Below, one piece after another: positions 12,901-25,689 of a stretch of DNA of 64,000 nucleotides. Numbering within the stretch: position 1 is the stretch's first letter; the number at the start of each line of letters is the position of its first letter. The DNA lies in assembly GCA_008711295.1 (NCBI GenBank), contig VUYV01000089.1:795270-859269 (forward strand), written 5' to 3'. A program made the position numbers and the translations under genes. The notes below the pieces were generated by a model. The model was not told the DNA's origin. It made no database searches and worked only from the letters and a program-made list of their open reading frames with translations. The stretch comes from Anarhynchus alexandrinus (Eukaryota; Chordata; Aves; Charadriiformes; Charadriidae).

Positions 12901-14129
12901 GTCTGAATAATGGAGAAATCAGTCTGATGTAAAAGCAAAAGGAGCTTACACTTATGGTAGTAGCAATAATGATGGTACAACATCACACAATGGCTCCTGG
13001 AAGCAGACAAATGTCAAAACAGCATGAAAAACTCCTCTTGCACACTGTTAAGTCTGCCCAGAATTCTCCCAGAATAACACACACAATCATTTTGATGAAT
13101 TCAAAGCTAATATCCATGTCACTCCCTTCACAAAGACAGCTAGTTTCAGACAGGAACTAATTGCGCTGTCTTGTTTAAAAATAGAGAAATCATCTTTTGT
13201 TTTAGAAGATTTCCTCTACGGTATTTTGCTGTTCTTGCCTGAAAACATGCTGTGTATAAAATGGTTGCGTGAAAGGGTTACCAATCCGAGACACAGTAGT
13301 GGACATTGTTGAGGATATAACGGCACATTTAGTCGCGTAAGAGTAGGGCGTGGATGATGATATTTGGAGATATAGCACACCTCAGTGGAAACTTTGTGTA
13401 CTACAACGAATAACCTTTTTTAATTAAATAAATTTGTTCTCAGTGTGGCCTTAACAAAGTCTTGCATTTTGCCTAGCTTCTAAGGTTTTGATGTATTTGT
13501 TCTGCTTTGGTTATGTTATTGTTTTTAAGATCCCATGGATTCACTATTTTCATGATAAGTGGAATTTGGAAACAGATTTCTTTTTAATTGAATAGGAAGG
13601 GTGTCTTCAGGAGGATAATATCTAAGGCAATAGCACTGGTCTTTCTGCACAACCTGCGCTTTATTCGGTAATCTTTCAAAAGCAATCACTTTGCCCGGAA
13701 TAGTGATAGTAGTTACAGATTTCATTTAGCAGAGCTGCCCAGCCCCTAACACTCCAGATTAATTCAGTGAGAACCATGGATGGCTACCACTTCTGTGATT
13801 CAAGCCTCGAGTTTATTGGAAATAGCCGTGAGCCCTGACAGTCACTTATACTACTACTACGGACACTGTGCTTTGCAAGGCTGCAATCTCCATATTCATC
13901 TCTGTTGGTTCCAGGAAAGATATTTTAATGAAATGGAGTGGAAAGGCGCACACCAAATAACCATGTGAACTGGGAGAAAATCCCATTCCTGACCAAAAAT
14001 ACTGTTGCTGGAAAAGTACGTTGAACAGAGTATTGGTTTTATGTGCTATCACTTTACACTGGATTATAAAAAAATGGGGGGGTGGAGGGGGAGAAGCACA
14101 TCTGCACTGTGTTATGGATAGATGCTGTA
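6982..14129. other. 7-kb unique non-coding stretch
   Basis: No CR1, LTR, RNA gene or convincing exon is recognised. It contains minor low-complexity patches: a TTTGG-rich patch just after 6990, a C10 run near 10095, an A-run near 11338 and a T/G-rich patch around 12030-12080. ORFs do not exceed about 115 codons and look like chance. Confidence 0.55.
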
Positions 14130-14176
14130 AAAATAATAATGATTATGATGATGATGATGATAATAATAATGATGAT
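14130..14176 (+). repeat. (AAT)n/(GAT)n microsatellite
   Basis: Interspersed AAT and GAT triplets over about 47 bases. Confidence 0.85.
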
Positions 14177-14782
14177 CTTCAGTATAAATGGAGAGTTATC
14201 TCTCCCTTCCAGTTTTCACAATGAGTAGGGCAAAGAACCTATGTGTAAAAAAAGAATTATTTTTATTTTCCTTAAGAGGTTCATGCACACAATAATTATA
14301 TGGGCAGGGGCTTTGCTAGCAAATGTTTATCTCTTTATTTTTTTTCATCTGACCACTTTTCTCTGCTGTGTGTCTGGTTTTCAGTCCAATTTCAGTCTTG
14401 GTTAAAAATGCTATGCTATTACTTTCTCATGGTAATATGTTCTGTGAAGTCCAGAATGACAGTGAGTTTAGTTCACTTTCCAGTGAAATCCCACAGAAGT
14501 CTCCAGCGTCCCTTTCCCAAAAATCCTACCATATGACTTAGCCCAGTGTATACAGAGACTTAATGGGTCTAATGGATGAATTTTTTAATTGTTTCACCTT
14601 TAAATTTCTAATCTACCAGTTAAGGTATAAAAATCCATTGGCAAGGCATTTGAGGGAATCTTGTACAGCTGCTCCTGGACCTGTTCTGGAGACAAATGAG
14701 AGGCTGTGTGGCAGTGACACTGAAGTACACATCTCATGGAGGTTCAGAAAAACCTTGTTTCCTAAGTCACCTAGGAAAAGAA
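14177..14782. other. Unique non-coding DNA
   Basis: No feature recognised. An ORF opening at 14563 runs by chance into the CR1 that follows. Confidence 0.55.
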
Positions 14783-15334
14783 GCATGGCCAGCAGGTCGA
14801 GGGAGGTAACTGCCCCTGTACCCCTGGACTACCTGGAGTACTGCATTCAGCTTTGGAGCCCTCAGCACAAGAAGGGCATGGACTTGTTTGAGCAGGTCCA
14901 GAGGAGGACCACAAAGATGATCAGAGGGCTGGAGCACCTCTCCTGTGATGACAGGCTGAGAGAGTTGGGATTGTTCAGCCTGGAGAAGAGAAGACTCCAG
15001 GGATACCTTATAGCAGCCTTCCACTATGTGAAGGGAGCCTACAGGAAAGCTAATGAGGCACTTTTTACAAAGGCATGCAGTGATAGGACAAGGGGGAATG
15101 GCTTCAAACCAAAAGAGAGTAGTTTTAGATTAGACATCATGAACAAAATGGAACAGGTTGCCCAGAGAAGTTGCACATGCCCCATCCCTGGAAGTGTTCA
15201 AGGCCAGGCTGGATGGGGCTTTGAGCAATCTGGTCTAGTGGGAGGTGTCCCTGCCACCATGTCCTCCCTGCAAGGGGGTTGGAACAGGATGATCTTTAAG
15301 GTCCCTTGCAACCTAAACCATTCTATGATTCTAC
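14783..15334 (+). mobile_element. CR1 LINE, 5'-truncated, ORF2 C-terminus intact for about 110 codons
   Basis: It starts at CATGGCCAGCAGGTCGAGGG and ends at CATTCTATGATTCTA. The frame encodes LEYCIQLWSPQHKKGMD, RRTTKMIRGLEHLS, LRELGLFSLEKRRLQGYLI and ACSDRTRGNGF, all C-terminal ORF2 blocks of CR1. The 3' end has the GGAGGTGTCCCTGCC and GATCTTTAAGGTCCC blocks. The CR1-derived frame stays open from the 5' truncation point through the ORF2 C-terminus, so this copy is younger than those at 6225 or 19396. Confidence 0.93.
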
Positions 15335-18300
15335 TTTTGAAACTTCAAACCGTAGCTTGTCAATAGCACATAATCACCAGTGGGGTTTTTTTTATTGTTG
15401 CCTTTTCCTTGTTTTAAAGAAACTGATTCATTATCTAAGTCCTTTTCCTGACACACACACAACCCCAAGGACAGTGAGACTAGGGACAGTAGGGAATCCA
15501 GACAGAACATGAGACTTGTAACAATACAGAATGATGTGCAAAATACACATCATCTGCAGCACAATATATAGAATCATCAGGTCAGGTGTCTTTGCTTCCT
15601 CTAAAGTTTCAAAATCTACTATTGAAAAACAGAACCAGTACCTTTCTCTCCTGTTTTCTGTAGCACAAATCCATTGTCTTTTTCCTTCCAATTTAATCAC
15701 CTTTAAGACAATTCCAACTTTGAAATCATAAATACATTGCAACAGATCAGGTACACTGGGTCATAAAAAGGGCCACAGTAAAGCCAAATAGGTCTGCAGT
15801 TTCTTCTTTCTATAAATGAGGCACAAAAATACAGATACCTTTGTCAGATACCTCTTCCTTCTTGTTTTTTAAGACATCCACAAATGCCCTCTTAGAGAAA
15901 AGCTGAAGAATGTGGAAGGTGCAAGTTTACTAAACATACTGCATAAAATATATGTAGTTTTCATTACTAATTCCCCAAACTTGGAATAAAACATGGCCAA
16001 TTTCTTCCTGTCACCCAATTGTTCTCTTCAGTACAATGACTACTTGACTGTTTCATGTAGTAATAATTATTGACAAAGGGACAAAGCATGGAGCAGTCAG
16101 ATTTTGCCCCACTGTTAGTTCCCATAATTTGGAGCTGTGCCGTCTTTGAAACAGTAAAAGATATCCATAATAGATGTGATTTCTAAGATCTTCTGTAGGA
16201 GTTCTTTTCAAAAGCTGTATTGTTTCCATGGATGCCGCCGTATAATCTAATTATTCCTGATGGGTTGCCTATTGTACCACAGGATTCTTCAAAGGAAAGG
16301 AAAACAGCAAGGTAGATCATTTGAGCAAAAATCTTTTATTTGTTTAGGACAATGTTTCACAAAAGCTCTATCTGGGAAGGAAAAGAAATCTCTTCTGAGC
16401 CTCCTTTCTTTCAGAACTCAAGTTGCTATAATCATATAAAGCGGCTCTGTGTACTGTATGTTTTATCCTTTCCTTTCATTGGATGATAGAAGACATTTCA
16501 GCCCCATGTTGGGGTGGGGTTTTTTCCCACTGAAAAATTAAATCATTTATATTGTAACATCTACTGTAGACAACCAGGGTAAAGCAACCCCAAGCAGTCA
16601 GAGAATACATGCCAGGCCCAGCACCTGCAGCTTGTCAAAGGAATTATTCCACTCAACTCAGTCAGAATCTTTTTGTGATAAGATATACAGTGGTGCAAAA
16701 GAGTTGATATTTACATCCACCTCATTAAAGTGAATCAGTTTCCTATTATCACAGAGTCCCAGGTTCCCAGACCACATGATGAATCTCGCTTGGTCTGTGG
16801 TGTGTGCAACTGCACTGTTTTTGACCTTGGCCATTGTGCTAACCAGTCCCATTACATGTGCTGTTTCTCAGGACACCTTTGCACCGGCATAACTAGGCTC
16901 CAGCCAGCTTTTCACAGTGAAGGGCCTGAAACTGTACTTTATCATGTCAAATAACAATCTCCTGAGCACATAAGTGTGCTCTCGTCTTGCTGTGAACACA
17001 TTAATAAATGAATGTTTCTCTTAAATGCACCATCTTCTAAGCTACCATATTGTAAGGAGAAGACAGTTGTGGGGGAAACTAATGAGTGGACAGAAAACTC
17101 CTCAGACATATCAAGTGGAAAAGCATAGAAGTTCAGAACTGTTTCTCATCATCATCCACTCATCTCTTAGAGCTATTGCCATGGTACTACTATTTTGCAC
17201 AGCTAGCTCCTGTGTTTTGGAGTTTTGCCATTCTTTTACGTAATTGTTAAAAGATTTTCCACAATTGAAGTGGAATCTTCATTTTGTACAGTCAACAAAT
17301 AAGCCAAAGCTATATGGATTTTCCTTTACATTGCCTTTCAACAGCAATTGCTGTTTACAAAAATGACCTGTGTTGCTCCTATATTATCATTATTCCTATA
17401 TGAATCAACAGTTCTGCTGAAGCGCTACTCAACTTTGTTTCCTTATGTGATATTTACCCTTAACAGTAGATGATAGTTTGTACTGATAAATTATATTCAG
17501 CCTGTAAACTTCTGCTTTTAGGTAGAGGCAGCTCAGCTCTGTTTCTTCCAATGGTTACCAACACAGAATTCAGAGCTCTAGTTCTTAAAGTTGTTAAGGA
17601 TCCAGAAGCAGCTGCAGCAGAGACAAACTCACAACCTGTGGTGCTCCTTAGGAAAGGACACTGAGCAACACAGAGCTGAACGCCTGGAGGAGGGAAGGAA
17701 ACAAGTGAGAAGTGGAACCAAGGCTGCATACATCTTGGAAGAACTAATGGAAATACTTTGAAGTCTCCAGTCAATGGAACTGAAGGGAAAGACAACTTCT
17801 TTGTTCTATCTGGCCCCAAGAGAAGGCAAAATTCTGTACCTCTTTCTCTCCTTCTTGATTTTGCACTATTTGTTCATCTGAGATACAAGGTAATGACATT
17901 CTACTACTTACACATGTCTACTTTAAGTCTGATTCCTGGCAAACAAACCAGGTTCTTCATTCAAATTAGAGATAAATTGTTTGTTTTAAATCAAGTGGTT
18001 GGATTTTACTTTGGCTAGGGTTTTACTACTTGCGGGGGTGGAAAAGTACTGATGCAGTGAAAAATGAGATTTGTATTCAGCCCTGACAGCGGTGCAATCT
18101 GTGCGGCTGAGTGCCAGAGCCCATCTCCTTTGAAGGTCCTGTCTCCCTTGTTCATCTTTCTTTCCTGTAGTTCAGCCAGTCTTATCTCGTGTGAAGCTGC
18201 ATGAAAAGGAAGAGACAATGCCCCTCCAGCTAGTAGTTGTTATCATGGAGGGATTTGATTCAGAGAGTGAAGAACCAGGACAATAGACCAACGTACCCAA

Positions 18301-19395
18301 GGTGAATTTGTTTCCAAGCAAATGGCCTACCTTGAACATCGACATCTTCCAGCCTATGGATGTCTGGGATACATAGCCATAGATCTGAATGCAGTACAAT
18401 GGAAAACTTCTAAGGATTGTATCTAAACTTTATTTATCTGTATTGGAGCACCATTTTTGGTTAGTAAAGCTGAGAAGATTACAAAGTAATAGCATAAAAA
18501 ATACTGCAATATTAAATATTGTTTTCTGAGTACCACAGAATTTTATACACCTTTCAAGGAGGGGAAAATTTTTTACTTGATATCAAAGTCCAGAGTAGCT
18601 GAAATCTGAAAAACCTCATTTTAGCAAGAGTACCTAAAACGAACTGCAGGCATCCTCTCAAGGCATGGCTCGCTCCTGATAATCCAAAGTAGCAGGAGAT
18701 GCAGAAAAAAAAAAAATATGTTCTCAAGCTGAGGCTGTTGGGTAAGGCATGAGGTACTCAGAAAGCATGAAATACTTTCATGGTATATATGCATATTTTG
18801 GGATAATACTGGATTTCAAATTTTGCAAAGGGACAGTTTACCTACAGCAGTATTTTCTTTAGTTTTTAAAGCTATTTTTTCTTTTCTTTTTTTAAGACAA
18901 GCACGCTCATACATGGCTATGTTGAAGAAGCACAGTATGATTGGGGAAAGGCACTTGGAAATGCTTGGTAAAGGTTGCTTAAAAATTTTGGAATGGCTTC
19001 ACCATAGCATGTGCAGTAAACAGAGGATAATCATGCTGTTGTGTGGTATAAGCATTTTAAAGATAGTAGTGGAGTATCCTGTAGAAGACACTTGTGGCTA
19101 TTCGGGCTGAAAGCAGTATGACGTTCTAAAATTTTTAATTTTATTAGGAACCTAAATGTATTAGGATTTGGTGATTTTTGTTTGTTTCCGTGTAAAAAGA
19201 AGTGTTTTCATTTGATGAATTTTCTCTTATACAAAATACTCTTGACTTCCCGTTACTATTAAAGCTGAAAAGAGTAAGAAGATGGACGCTATCTCCCTAC
19301 TGTCAATTGACACAGAAAATAGGGCGCCTTGGATAAAGGCGTTTTTTATTACACACTGTTTGTGTGGCCTCTGACGTAACTTATGTCTTAATGAC
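15335..19395. other. 4-kb unique non-coding stretch
   Basis: AT-rich with no recognised gene or transposon. A strong pyrimidine tract and AAG at 18896, followed 71 bases later by GGTAAAG, looks like a cryptic exon (see findings). The small ORF ending at 17664 is not recognisable. Confidence 0.5.
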
Positions 19396-19800
19396 ATAGA
19401 ATCAAGGAGTTATTTAGGTTGGAAGGAACGTCTGTAGGACTTGAGGTCCAACCCTCTGTTCAAAGCAGGAATAGTGTCAAAGTTAAGCCAGACTGCTCTG
19501 AGCTTTCTTTGCGCGGTTGGGTTTTATGTATCTCCAAAGTTGGCGATTCCACAGCCTCCCTGAGCACCTGTACCAGTGTCTGACCCACTGTCATTGTGAA
19601 TATATATTTTTCATTATACTTAACCCCAGTTTTCCATGCTTCAGCTAGTATCCGTTGTCCTTTTTCTGGGCACCTCTGAGAATACTTTAGTTCAACCTTT
19701 ACCTATTAGGTAACTAGAGAGAGCAATTAGATCTCCCGGTTGGCCTTCTCTGAGTTGAACAAATACTGTTCTCTCAGACTTTCCTCATCCGTCATGTTCA
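19396..19800 (-). mobile_element. CR1 LINE 3' part, old
   Basis: On the plus strand it reads ATAGAATCAAGGAG, then TTTAGGTTGGAAGGAAC, CCAACCCTCTGTTCAAAGCAGG, CCACAGCCTCCCTGAGCACC and TCTCAGACTTTCCTCATCCGTCATG. These are reverse-complement CR1 3' blocks in the right order. Many mismatches and the lack of a clear tail repeat indicate age. Confidence 0.85.
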
Positions 19801-21909
19801 ACTAAATATTTTTATGGAAATAGAGGAAAAGAATGGTGACAATTTGAAAAGCACAGGAGGAGACAAGAGAGAGGGAGCAGGAGAAAGGTTTAGAGGAAAA
19901 AAGGTGACAGGAAGACTGACTTGGTGTTAGCAGAAGATGAGAAAAGGTGCTGAGGGAATCCTGAAGCAGCAAAAAAAGATGAGAGGAAAAGGAGGACAGG
20001 AAGCTGAAAATGTAATATGCAGAAGAGATCTTACAAGCTGAGGAGTTGTAGAGGTGAGAAATGGTTAGGAAATGGAGTGGCAGCTCCTCTGCCATTGTAG
20101 AAGAGGGCAAGGGGTGTGCCTTCTGAAAAAGATGCCTCTGTATGTGAACTTAGAGCTGCATTTTGACTGAGAAGCACATTCTTGCCTTGGGAAGCAGGGG
20201 ATAAAGAAAGGCTTTTTGGGGAGAGATGTTTTACAAGGTAAGCTGACATGACTGTTGCAAAAAATGAATGAGCTCTGGAGCCTGCAAACCAGATAACTCC
20301 TTCATATTTGCTGTTTCACTTGGGAAGTCTATAGAAGGCTCTCTCTTCCTACAACTTTGCCTCTCTCATATCTGCCATACACCAGAAACCATTATAGCTA
20401 CAGGACAACGAGAACCAGGCATCACACTTGGCACCTTTGTTTCAGGGTAAGCACAAGAAAGTTTTAAAGAACCATTGTTTTCCCATCACCCTAGGCTGGG
20501 GCTTATTAAATTTGTAGGTAATACCAAATCAGGAGGGGCTGCAAATGTACTGGAAAACTGGGTTAGAATTCAAAGTGCTCTTGACATGGTGGATAGGGTC
20601 AGAAAATAGCAGGTTCTTAGCTTTTCTAACCTTAAGACTATTCTTCCATTCTCCACCCAGTCACAAATTTTATGATAGTTCAACTCTATTGACTAATGCA
20701 ATTGGTCTTGATACATACTAAAGTGGAAGTACAATCAGCCCTACAATTTCTGAATTTTACAGNTTTCTGTAATCAGGTAATATAATATAGATTCTTTTGT
20801 ATCTTTTTTAGAGGCACCATTCTTCACATACCTTTGAGAGGAAAGGAAATACAGCTATTCTCAGTATTTGACCTTGAAGAGTAGATTCAAGCCCATTAGT
20901 TCTTAAGTTACGTTGCTCCATGCTGCTACTTCTATTCCTCAACAGTACATGTAAGAATATCAAATACACTCTGCTATTAGACAAATGCCATGAAAAAGTT
21001 GGGCTATTTTTTCAGCAGCAAATCTGACTCACCACTGAAAGTACTCCCCACCTTTCCATTAGGCTGCTCTAGAGTGATTATTTAGTACAATTTACTAACT
21101 ATATTATCCTGTTATTTTATTTTTAACTTTCACTATTAACTCTGAATGTTTTAACAAGGAAAAGTGCTTATGTGAGAAAATCAGTGTAGTTATATGGAAG
21201 AGTATTTTTATTTCTCACTTTGCCTACCCATTTTTTTTCCTCTGGTGTGGATGAACAGTACCAACCATGAATATATTCATGGTTGCCATAAAGTGACCAA
21301 GTTAGTGATTAGCTAAGTTCTTAATTGTTTCCATTAGTTTGGTATGTTCAGCACTGTCTTAACCAGGAGAGCAAATAAATATTTGCGGGGAACCACTGAA
21401 AATAAAGTTGTATTACTCCTGTATAACTATTTGATCAAAAAATTGTTATGGCCATCTGAAATTACTGCTGGATGAGTACTGAGAATGGGGTTTGTATGTT
21501 GGATACTGTCCAAATCTTTGCCAGTGTTGACATAGTTTGTAAATTCTTGCTAATGCTACAGTTACTTTGATAGTGTGCATCAAAGCATAACGTAATCCTT
21601 TAGGCTACACCAAGCCTATAAAAATAATTAACAAACAATATATTGTTCTGTGCCAAACCACTGATCACACGTTCAGTAATGTATTTTCTTTGCTCATTCT
21701 TGCTCTTCCTTTAGTTGAGCCAATATTCGAAGCAGACTTCCTTCGTACAGATGGCTGGGATGAATAAAGCCAATCCACCGATGTGCAGCACTCAGTCTGC
21801 TGGATGGACGAGGAATACATGCTTCCTGTCTGTGGTGTTTTGGGGTATTTTTTTTAATTTCCCATTTGGATTTCCTTGCATTTTGGGGTTTGTATAGCGT
21901 TTAATACAG
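19801..21909. other. Unique non-coding DNA with one single-N join
   Basis: A purine-rich patch (about 19830-20060) is followed by AT-rich sequence. A single N at 20763 marks an assembly join. No gene recognised. Confidence 0.55.
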
Positions 21910-22612
21910 TGTGATGGGCTGGTCGGGGCCAGCAGCCAAACTCACACCCAGCTGCTTGCTCCCTCCCCTCGGTGGGACAGGGGAGAAGATAGGAAGAACA
22001 GGAACGAGGAAGCCGGTGGGTCGAGATGAAGACAGGGGGATCACCCCCAGCTTATTATCGTGGGCCAGACAGACTCATCTTGGGGAAATACCCAATTAAA
22101 TGCCAATTAATTGAAAATTAGAATTAATATTTAATTACTGATTCTGATAGTGGGAAACAAAGACGATGAAAAGGCCCGTTTACACACTTGGAGAAAAGGC
22201 CTTTCCTCTCCCTTCCCAGCCTGAACTCCCCCCTAGGCACCCCTCCTCCCTGCCGGTCACAGCCAGGTTACACTTGGTCCTGGGGCAGGCAGGGGCTGCA
22301 GCCAGGCCATGGCCGCTGCTCCCTCTGCTCTTTCCTCCTCACTGGGGCGCCTGGAGCACCTCCTCCCCCTCTCCCCTGGGGGCTGGCAGGGCTGTTTCTC
22401 ACACATTTCCCCTCAGCCCCGGCTGCCAGTCAGCGTTTTGCCCTTTCTGACAGAGCCTTTCCCCGTGGTGCCGCCATGGTGGCTGTGGGGCTCAGCCGTG
22501 CCCTGCGGTGCGTTGGTTGGAGCCGGCGGGGACCCTCTGTGTCCGGCTCGGGGCAGCCCCCCCCAACAGCCCGGCCTGGGCACACACACCCCGTACACAC
22601 AGCATAAATACA
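21910..22612 (-). mobile_element. Solo LTR, avian endogenous retrovirus, diverged
   Basis: Read on the minus strand it begins TGTATTTATGC and ends CCCATCACA, with the TG...CA ends of an LTR. It aligns in order with the better preserved LTR at 44307-45376. Shared blocks on the plus strand are GTGGGTCGAGAT, AGACTCATCTTGGGGAA, CTGGAGCACCTCCT, TGTTTCTCACAC and GTGTCCGGCTCGGGGCAGC. It is GC-rich. I see no flanking viral genes and no clear target-site duplication. Family assignment rests on memory of common avian LTRs. Confidence 0.7.
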
Positions 22613-23099
22613 TCTGAAGAAATTGAGTTTTTCGTATCCACGAAACACCAGCCTAGCCCGCAGTGGTGACAGAATCAACAGGTGAGAGCTGATGAAAGGC
22701 GGCTTTTAAAGCAGAGCACCTTCAGCTTCCAGCCATGATGCTCACCTGCAAGATGGCCGACAGGGGCCTTTGTCATGAGGAAGAGCAACGATAACGCAGC
22801 ACACGTCCTCCACGTGCTTGGACGTTGAGGTATCCTCTAGAGGTTGGAGAGCCCCTGTTTTCTGAGCAATTACAAGAGAGACAAAGGAGAAGCACAGTCC
22901 AAGAAGGACAACAGTCCTCAATACCAACGTTCAGGATCCCACAATCAGGCTCAGGGCACAGGCAGTCACCTCAGGCATCTCCCGGCGGCACCGGCTGTAG
23001 CAGTGTCTTACTGCCTTTTCTCTACAGCTGCTTTCAGATACTTACCTGGATTTTAGGATTGATTTTAACAAAATGCAGGAGGAAAAAAGAAATCACAGG
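22613..23099. other. Unique non-coding DNA
   Basis: Mixed composition between an LTR and CR1 remnants; no feature recognised. Confidence 0.5.
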
Positions 23100-23300
23100 T
23101 TTAAAGAAGGGAAGAGCAGGTTAAAGAGTATTTTGATGAATTAAATGTATTAAATTTAGCAGGACCTGATGAAATTTCCTCAAGTACTTTGCAAACTATC
23201 CAAAATAATTTCTGAATCACCTTTAGAGATTTCCTAGTGGACTGGGGGAGCATAACCGTAGCACATGAATTGAAATATGGGAAACAGCAGGATGTGCGGA
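23100..23300 (+). mobile_element. Possible old CR1 RT-region remnant
   Basis: AGCAGGACCTGATGAAATTTCCTCA resembles the CR1 block encoding GPDEIHPR, and the following CTTTGCAAACTATCC and GGGGAGCATAACC fit the next CR1 blocks loosely. Heavily decayed. Confidence 0.4.
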
Positions 23301-23384
23301 ATAATTGAGCATGCATTTATCTTATCAATACTTAGAAATACTTAAAGGGACGGTTCCAGGTATATGGGAACAGTATTTTTTCAG

Positions 23385-23641
23385 TGGTGCTCAGTGATAG
23401 GACAAGAGGTAATGGGCACAAACTTGCAGATGGAAAATAAACATTCACAGAAAGGGTTATTTAACATTGGAATAGGCTGCCCATGGAGGTGGTGGATTTG
23501 CCATCCCTGGAGGTGTTTAAAAAAAGGGTAGATGTGGTACTTAGGGACATGGTTTAGAAGTGGTTTTGTCAGGATAGGTTAATGGTTGGACTTGATGATC
23601 TTAAAGGTCCCTTCCAACCTCAGCAATTCTATGATTCTATG
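23385..23641 (+). mobile_element. CR1 LINE 3' end
   Basis: CTCAGTGATAGGACAAGAGG, AATAGGCTGCCCATGGAGG, CATCCCTGGAGGTGTTTAA, GGACTTGATGATCTTAAAGG, TCCCTTCCAACCT and the tail ATTCTATGATTCTATG occur in canonical CR1 order. About 257 bp are retained. Confidence 0.95.
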
Positions 23642-24908
23642 TAGCAGAAGAGCACAAAGATTTGGAGATCACAGCTTCAATGTGAACTGGCCACACAATT
23701 CGTTCCCCAAACACCTCATCCTAAGATATCCTTGTCAGTAGGTCCTATGATGTCAAATAAGAAAGTGGTGATGATCAGCATCTGTTTGTTACGACTAAGT
23801 ATGAAGCACTGTTCTCAGTAGGGCACATTAAATCCAATGTGGGCAAACTACAGAAGATACCACAGCACAGCAGGAATGATGAATTATTTCATTATCACAA
23901 TCCATGGGGAAGGGGTAGAAAATTGCACTATGTGTTCCTAGAAAACGAACATGGGCAGAGGCTGTACAAGTAACAGTGTGCAGGTGTGACCATAGTGTGT
24001 GACCGTAATTTTCCATTATACAAAATTCTGGTGGAAACAATACTTCTTTCTGTTCAGGAACAAATAGTGATCTTACCTCCAATTGACAAGACTGTTTAAA
24101 CAGAATGAAAAAAAATCCAAACTATCAAAACCATTATTTAAAAGCTCTAGAACCTTCCTTGTTACAATTTTCTTTTTTTTAAACCAGACTGTAAGAGACA
24201 CTTAGTGGCATTACAGTGGCAACTCAAGGGAGGAGAATGACTCAGCTGGCCACGCTGCAGAAAATCCTGGTAAACTGTATGCTGCTACAGAGGACACAAG
24301 AAGCCAGACAAGGGATTCACTCCAGCTGGTGAAGCAAGTTTGGAATAGCTGCCTGTGTGTCAGATGAGATACAGTATTCCTGCCACCTCAGCTTGCAATT
24401 ACTGTGCCCATGTGTTTGTGTCTTTTAGCTTCCAGAATTGCACAACCTAGGACTGAGATCACAGCTCCAAAAATAGTCATTCACAACTTCTCCTTCAATT
24501 GGTTTATTAAACTGTGTATATTTAAAAGGTTGCTGATTAGACAGTTCAGTAGCATGTGGGAGTAATTCCAGAGAGCAAAAATATTGCTATTGTCTTCCTG
24601 GGCAAAAAGGGCTGTTAATTTAATGACAATTAATACATAGTTAAACTGTGGGACATTAACTACAAGAATTGCATGAATATGACAAAAAAATCTAACACTG
24701 GGGGAAAAAATGGTCATCAGAGACATTTTTCACTTTTATATTTCATTTTCTTTAATTATTAATTTAGTATTTCATTTTATTTTTAATTACCACAGTGTTT
24801 GAATTGACATGTTATTCGGATAAATTATTGAATCTCGCTAGACCACCAAAAATAATTCTGTTCAAACAACCCAACATTACTCTGCTGGGGAATCAAGAGC
24901 TGACCCAC
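23642..24908. other. Unique non-coding DNA
   Basis: AT-rich; nothing recognised. Confidence 0.55.
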
Positions 24909-25648
24909 AGCCAGCCAGAGCCTCACTCCCCAGCCAGCCGACGAGATCATCTTCCCTGGCCGGCCAGCCAGAGCAGCTCGCCCCAGCCAGGCAGCCAGAG
25001 CCTGTTTCCCCAACCAGAGCTGCTCAGCCCCAGCTGGCCAGCCAGAGTCTCTCAAACTCAATCAGCCAGCCAGAGCCCGCTTCCACAGCCGGCCAGCCAG
25101 AGCCTTTTTCCCCAGCAGGCGAGCCAGAGCAGCTCGCCCCAGCCAGGCAGCCAGCCATAGCCTGTTCCTCCAGCTAGCCAGGCAGAGCCACTCTGCCCCA
25201 GCTGGCCAACCAGATCTTCTTACCTGGTCAGCCAGCCAGAGCAGCTCTGCCCAGCCAGCCAGCCAGAGCCTCTTTCCCTGGCTGGCTAGCCAGAGACTCT
25301 CAGCCCCAGCTGGTCAGCCAGATCACCTTATCCATCCAGCCAACCAGAGACTCTCAACCCCGGCTGACCAGCCAGAGCATCTCATGTCAGCCGGCCAGCC
25401 AGAGACTCTCAACTCCAGCCAGCTAGCTGTAGCATCCTTCTTCAGCCCATCAGCCAGTGCCACTCAACTCCAGCCAGCCAGCCAGAGCATCTACCTCAGC
25501 CAGCCAGTCAGGCACTCTCACCCCAGCTGGCCAGCCGGATTATCTTGCCCGGCCACCCAGCCAGAGCAGCTCACCCTGGCCAGCCAGCTGGAACATCTAC
25601 CCTGTCCAGCCAGCCAGAGCCTCTTTCTCCAGCCAGCAAGCCAGAGCA
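24909..25648 (+). repeat. 27-28-bp minisatellite, about 26 copies
   Basis: Tandem degenerate units built on CCAGCCAGAG, followed by a pyrimidine-rich spacer such as CCTSTTTCCCCAGC or CAGCTCGCCCCAGC. Most units are 27 or 28 bases. A higher-order pattern is visible: the block GAGCAGCTCGCCCCAGCCAG starts at 24971 and again at 25127, 156 bases apart. The plus frame reads Ser/Gln/Pro/Ala-rich peptide over long runs, but stops occur and no start or splice context supports coding. Confidence 0.93.
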
Positions 25649-25689
25649 GTGCTTTGCACAGCACAGGATTATTGTGGGAAACCACATCA

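Noticed and set aside
14563..15366. 267-codon ORF as a single gene
   Set aside because: Only the part from about codon 75 on is protein-like, and that part is the CR1 ORF2 C-terminus. The beginning is unique AT-rich sequence joined by chance.
17470..17664. Possible terminal exon after TTCTGCTTTTAG
   Set aside because: Weak pyrimidine tract, unrecognised peptide and no supporting neighbouring exon.
24909..25648. Minisatellite as a Ser/Pro/Gln-rich repetitive protein
   Set aside because: In-frame stops occur in each frame over the array, and there is no start, signal peptide or splice context.
24909..25648. CRISPR-like array
   Set aside because: Repeats are contiguous and degenerate, without constant-length unique spacers, and the genome is vertebrate.
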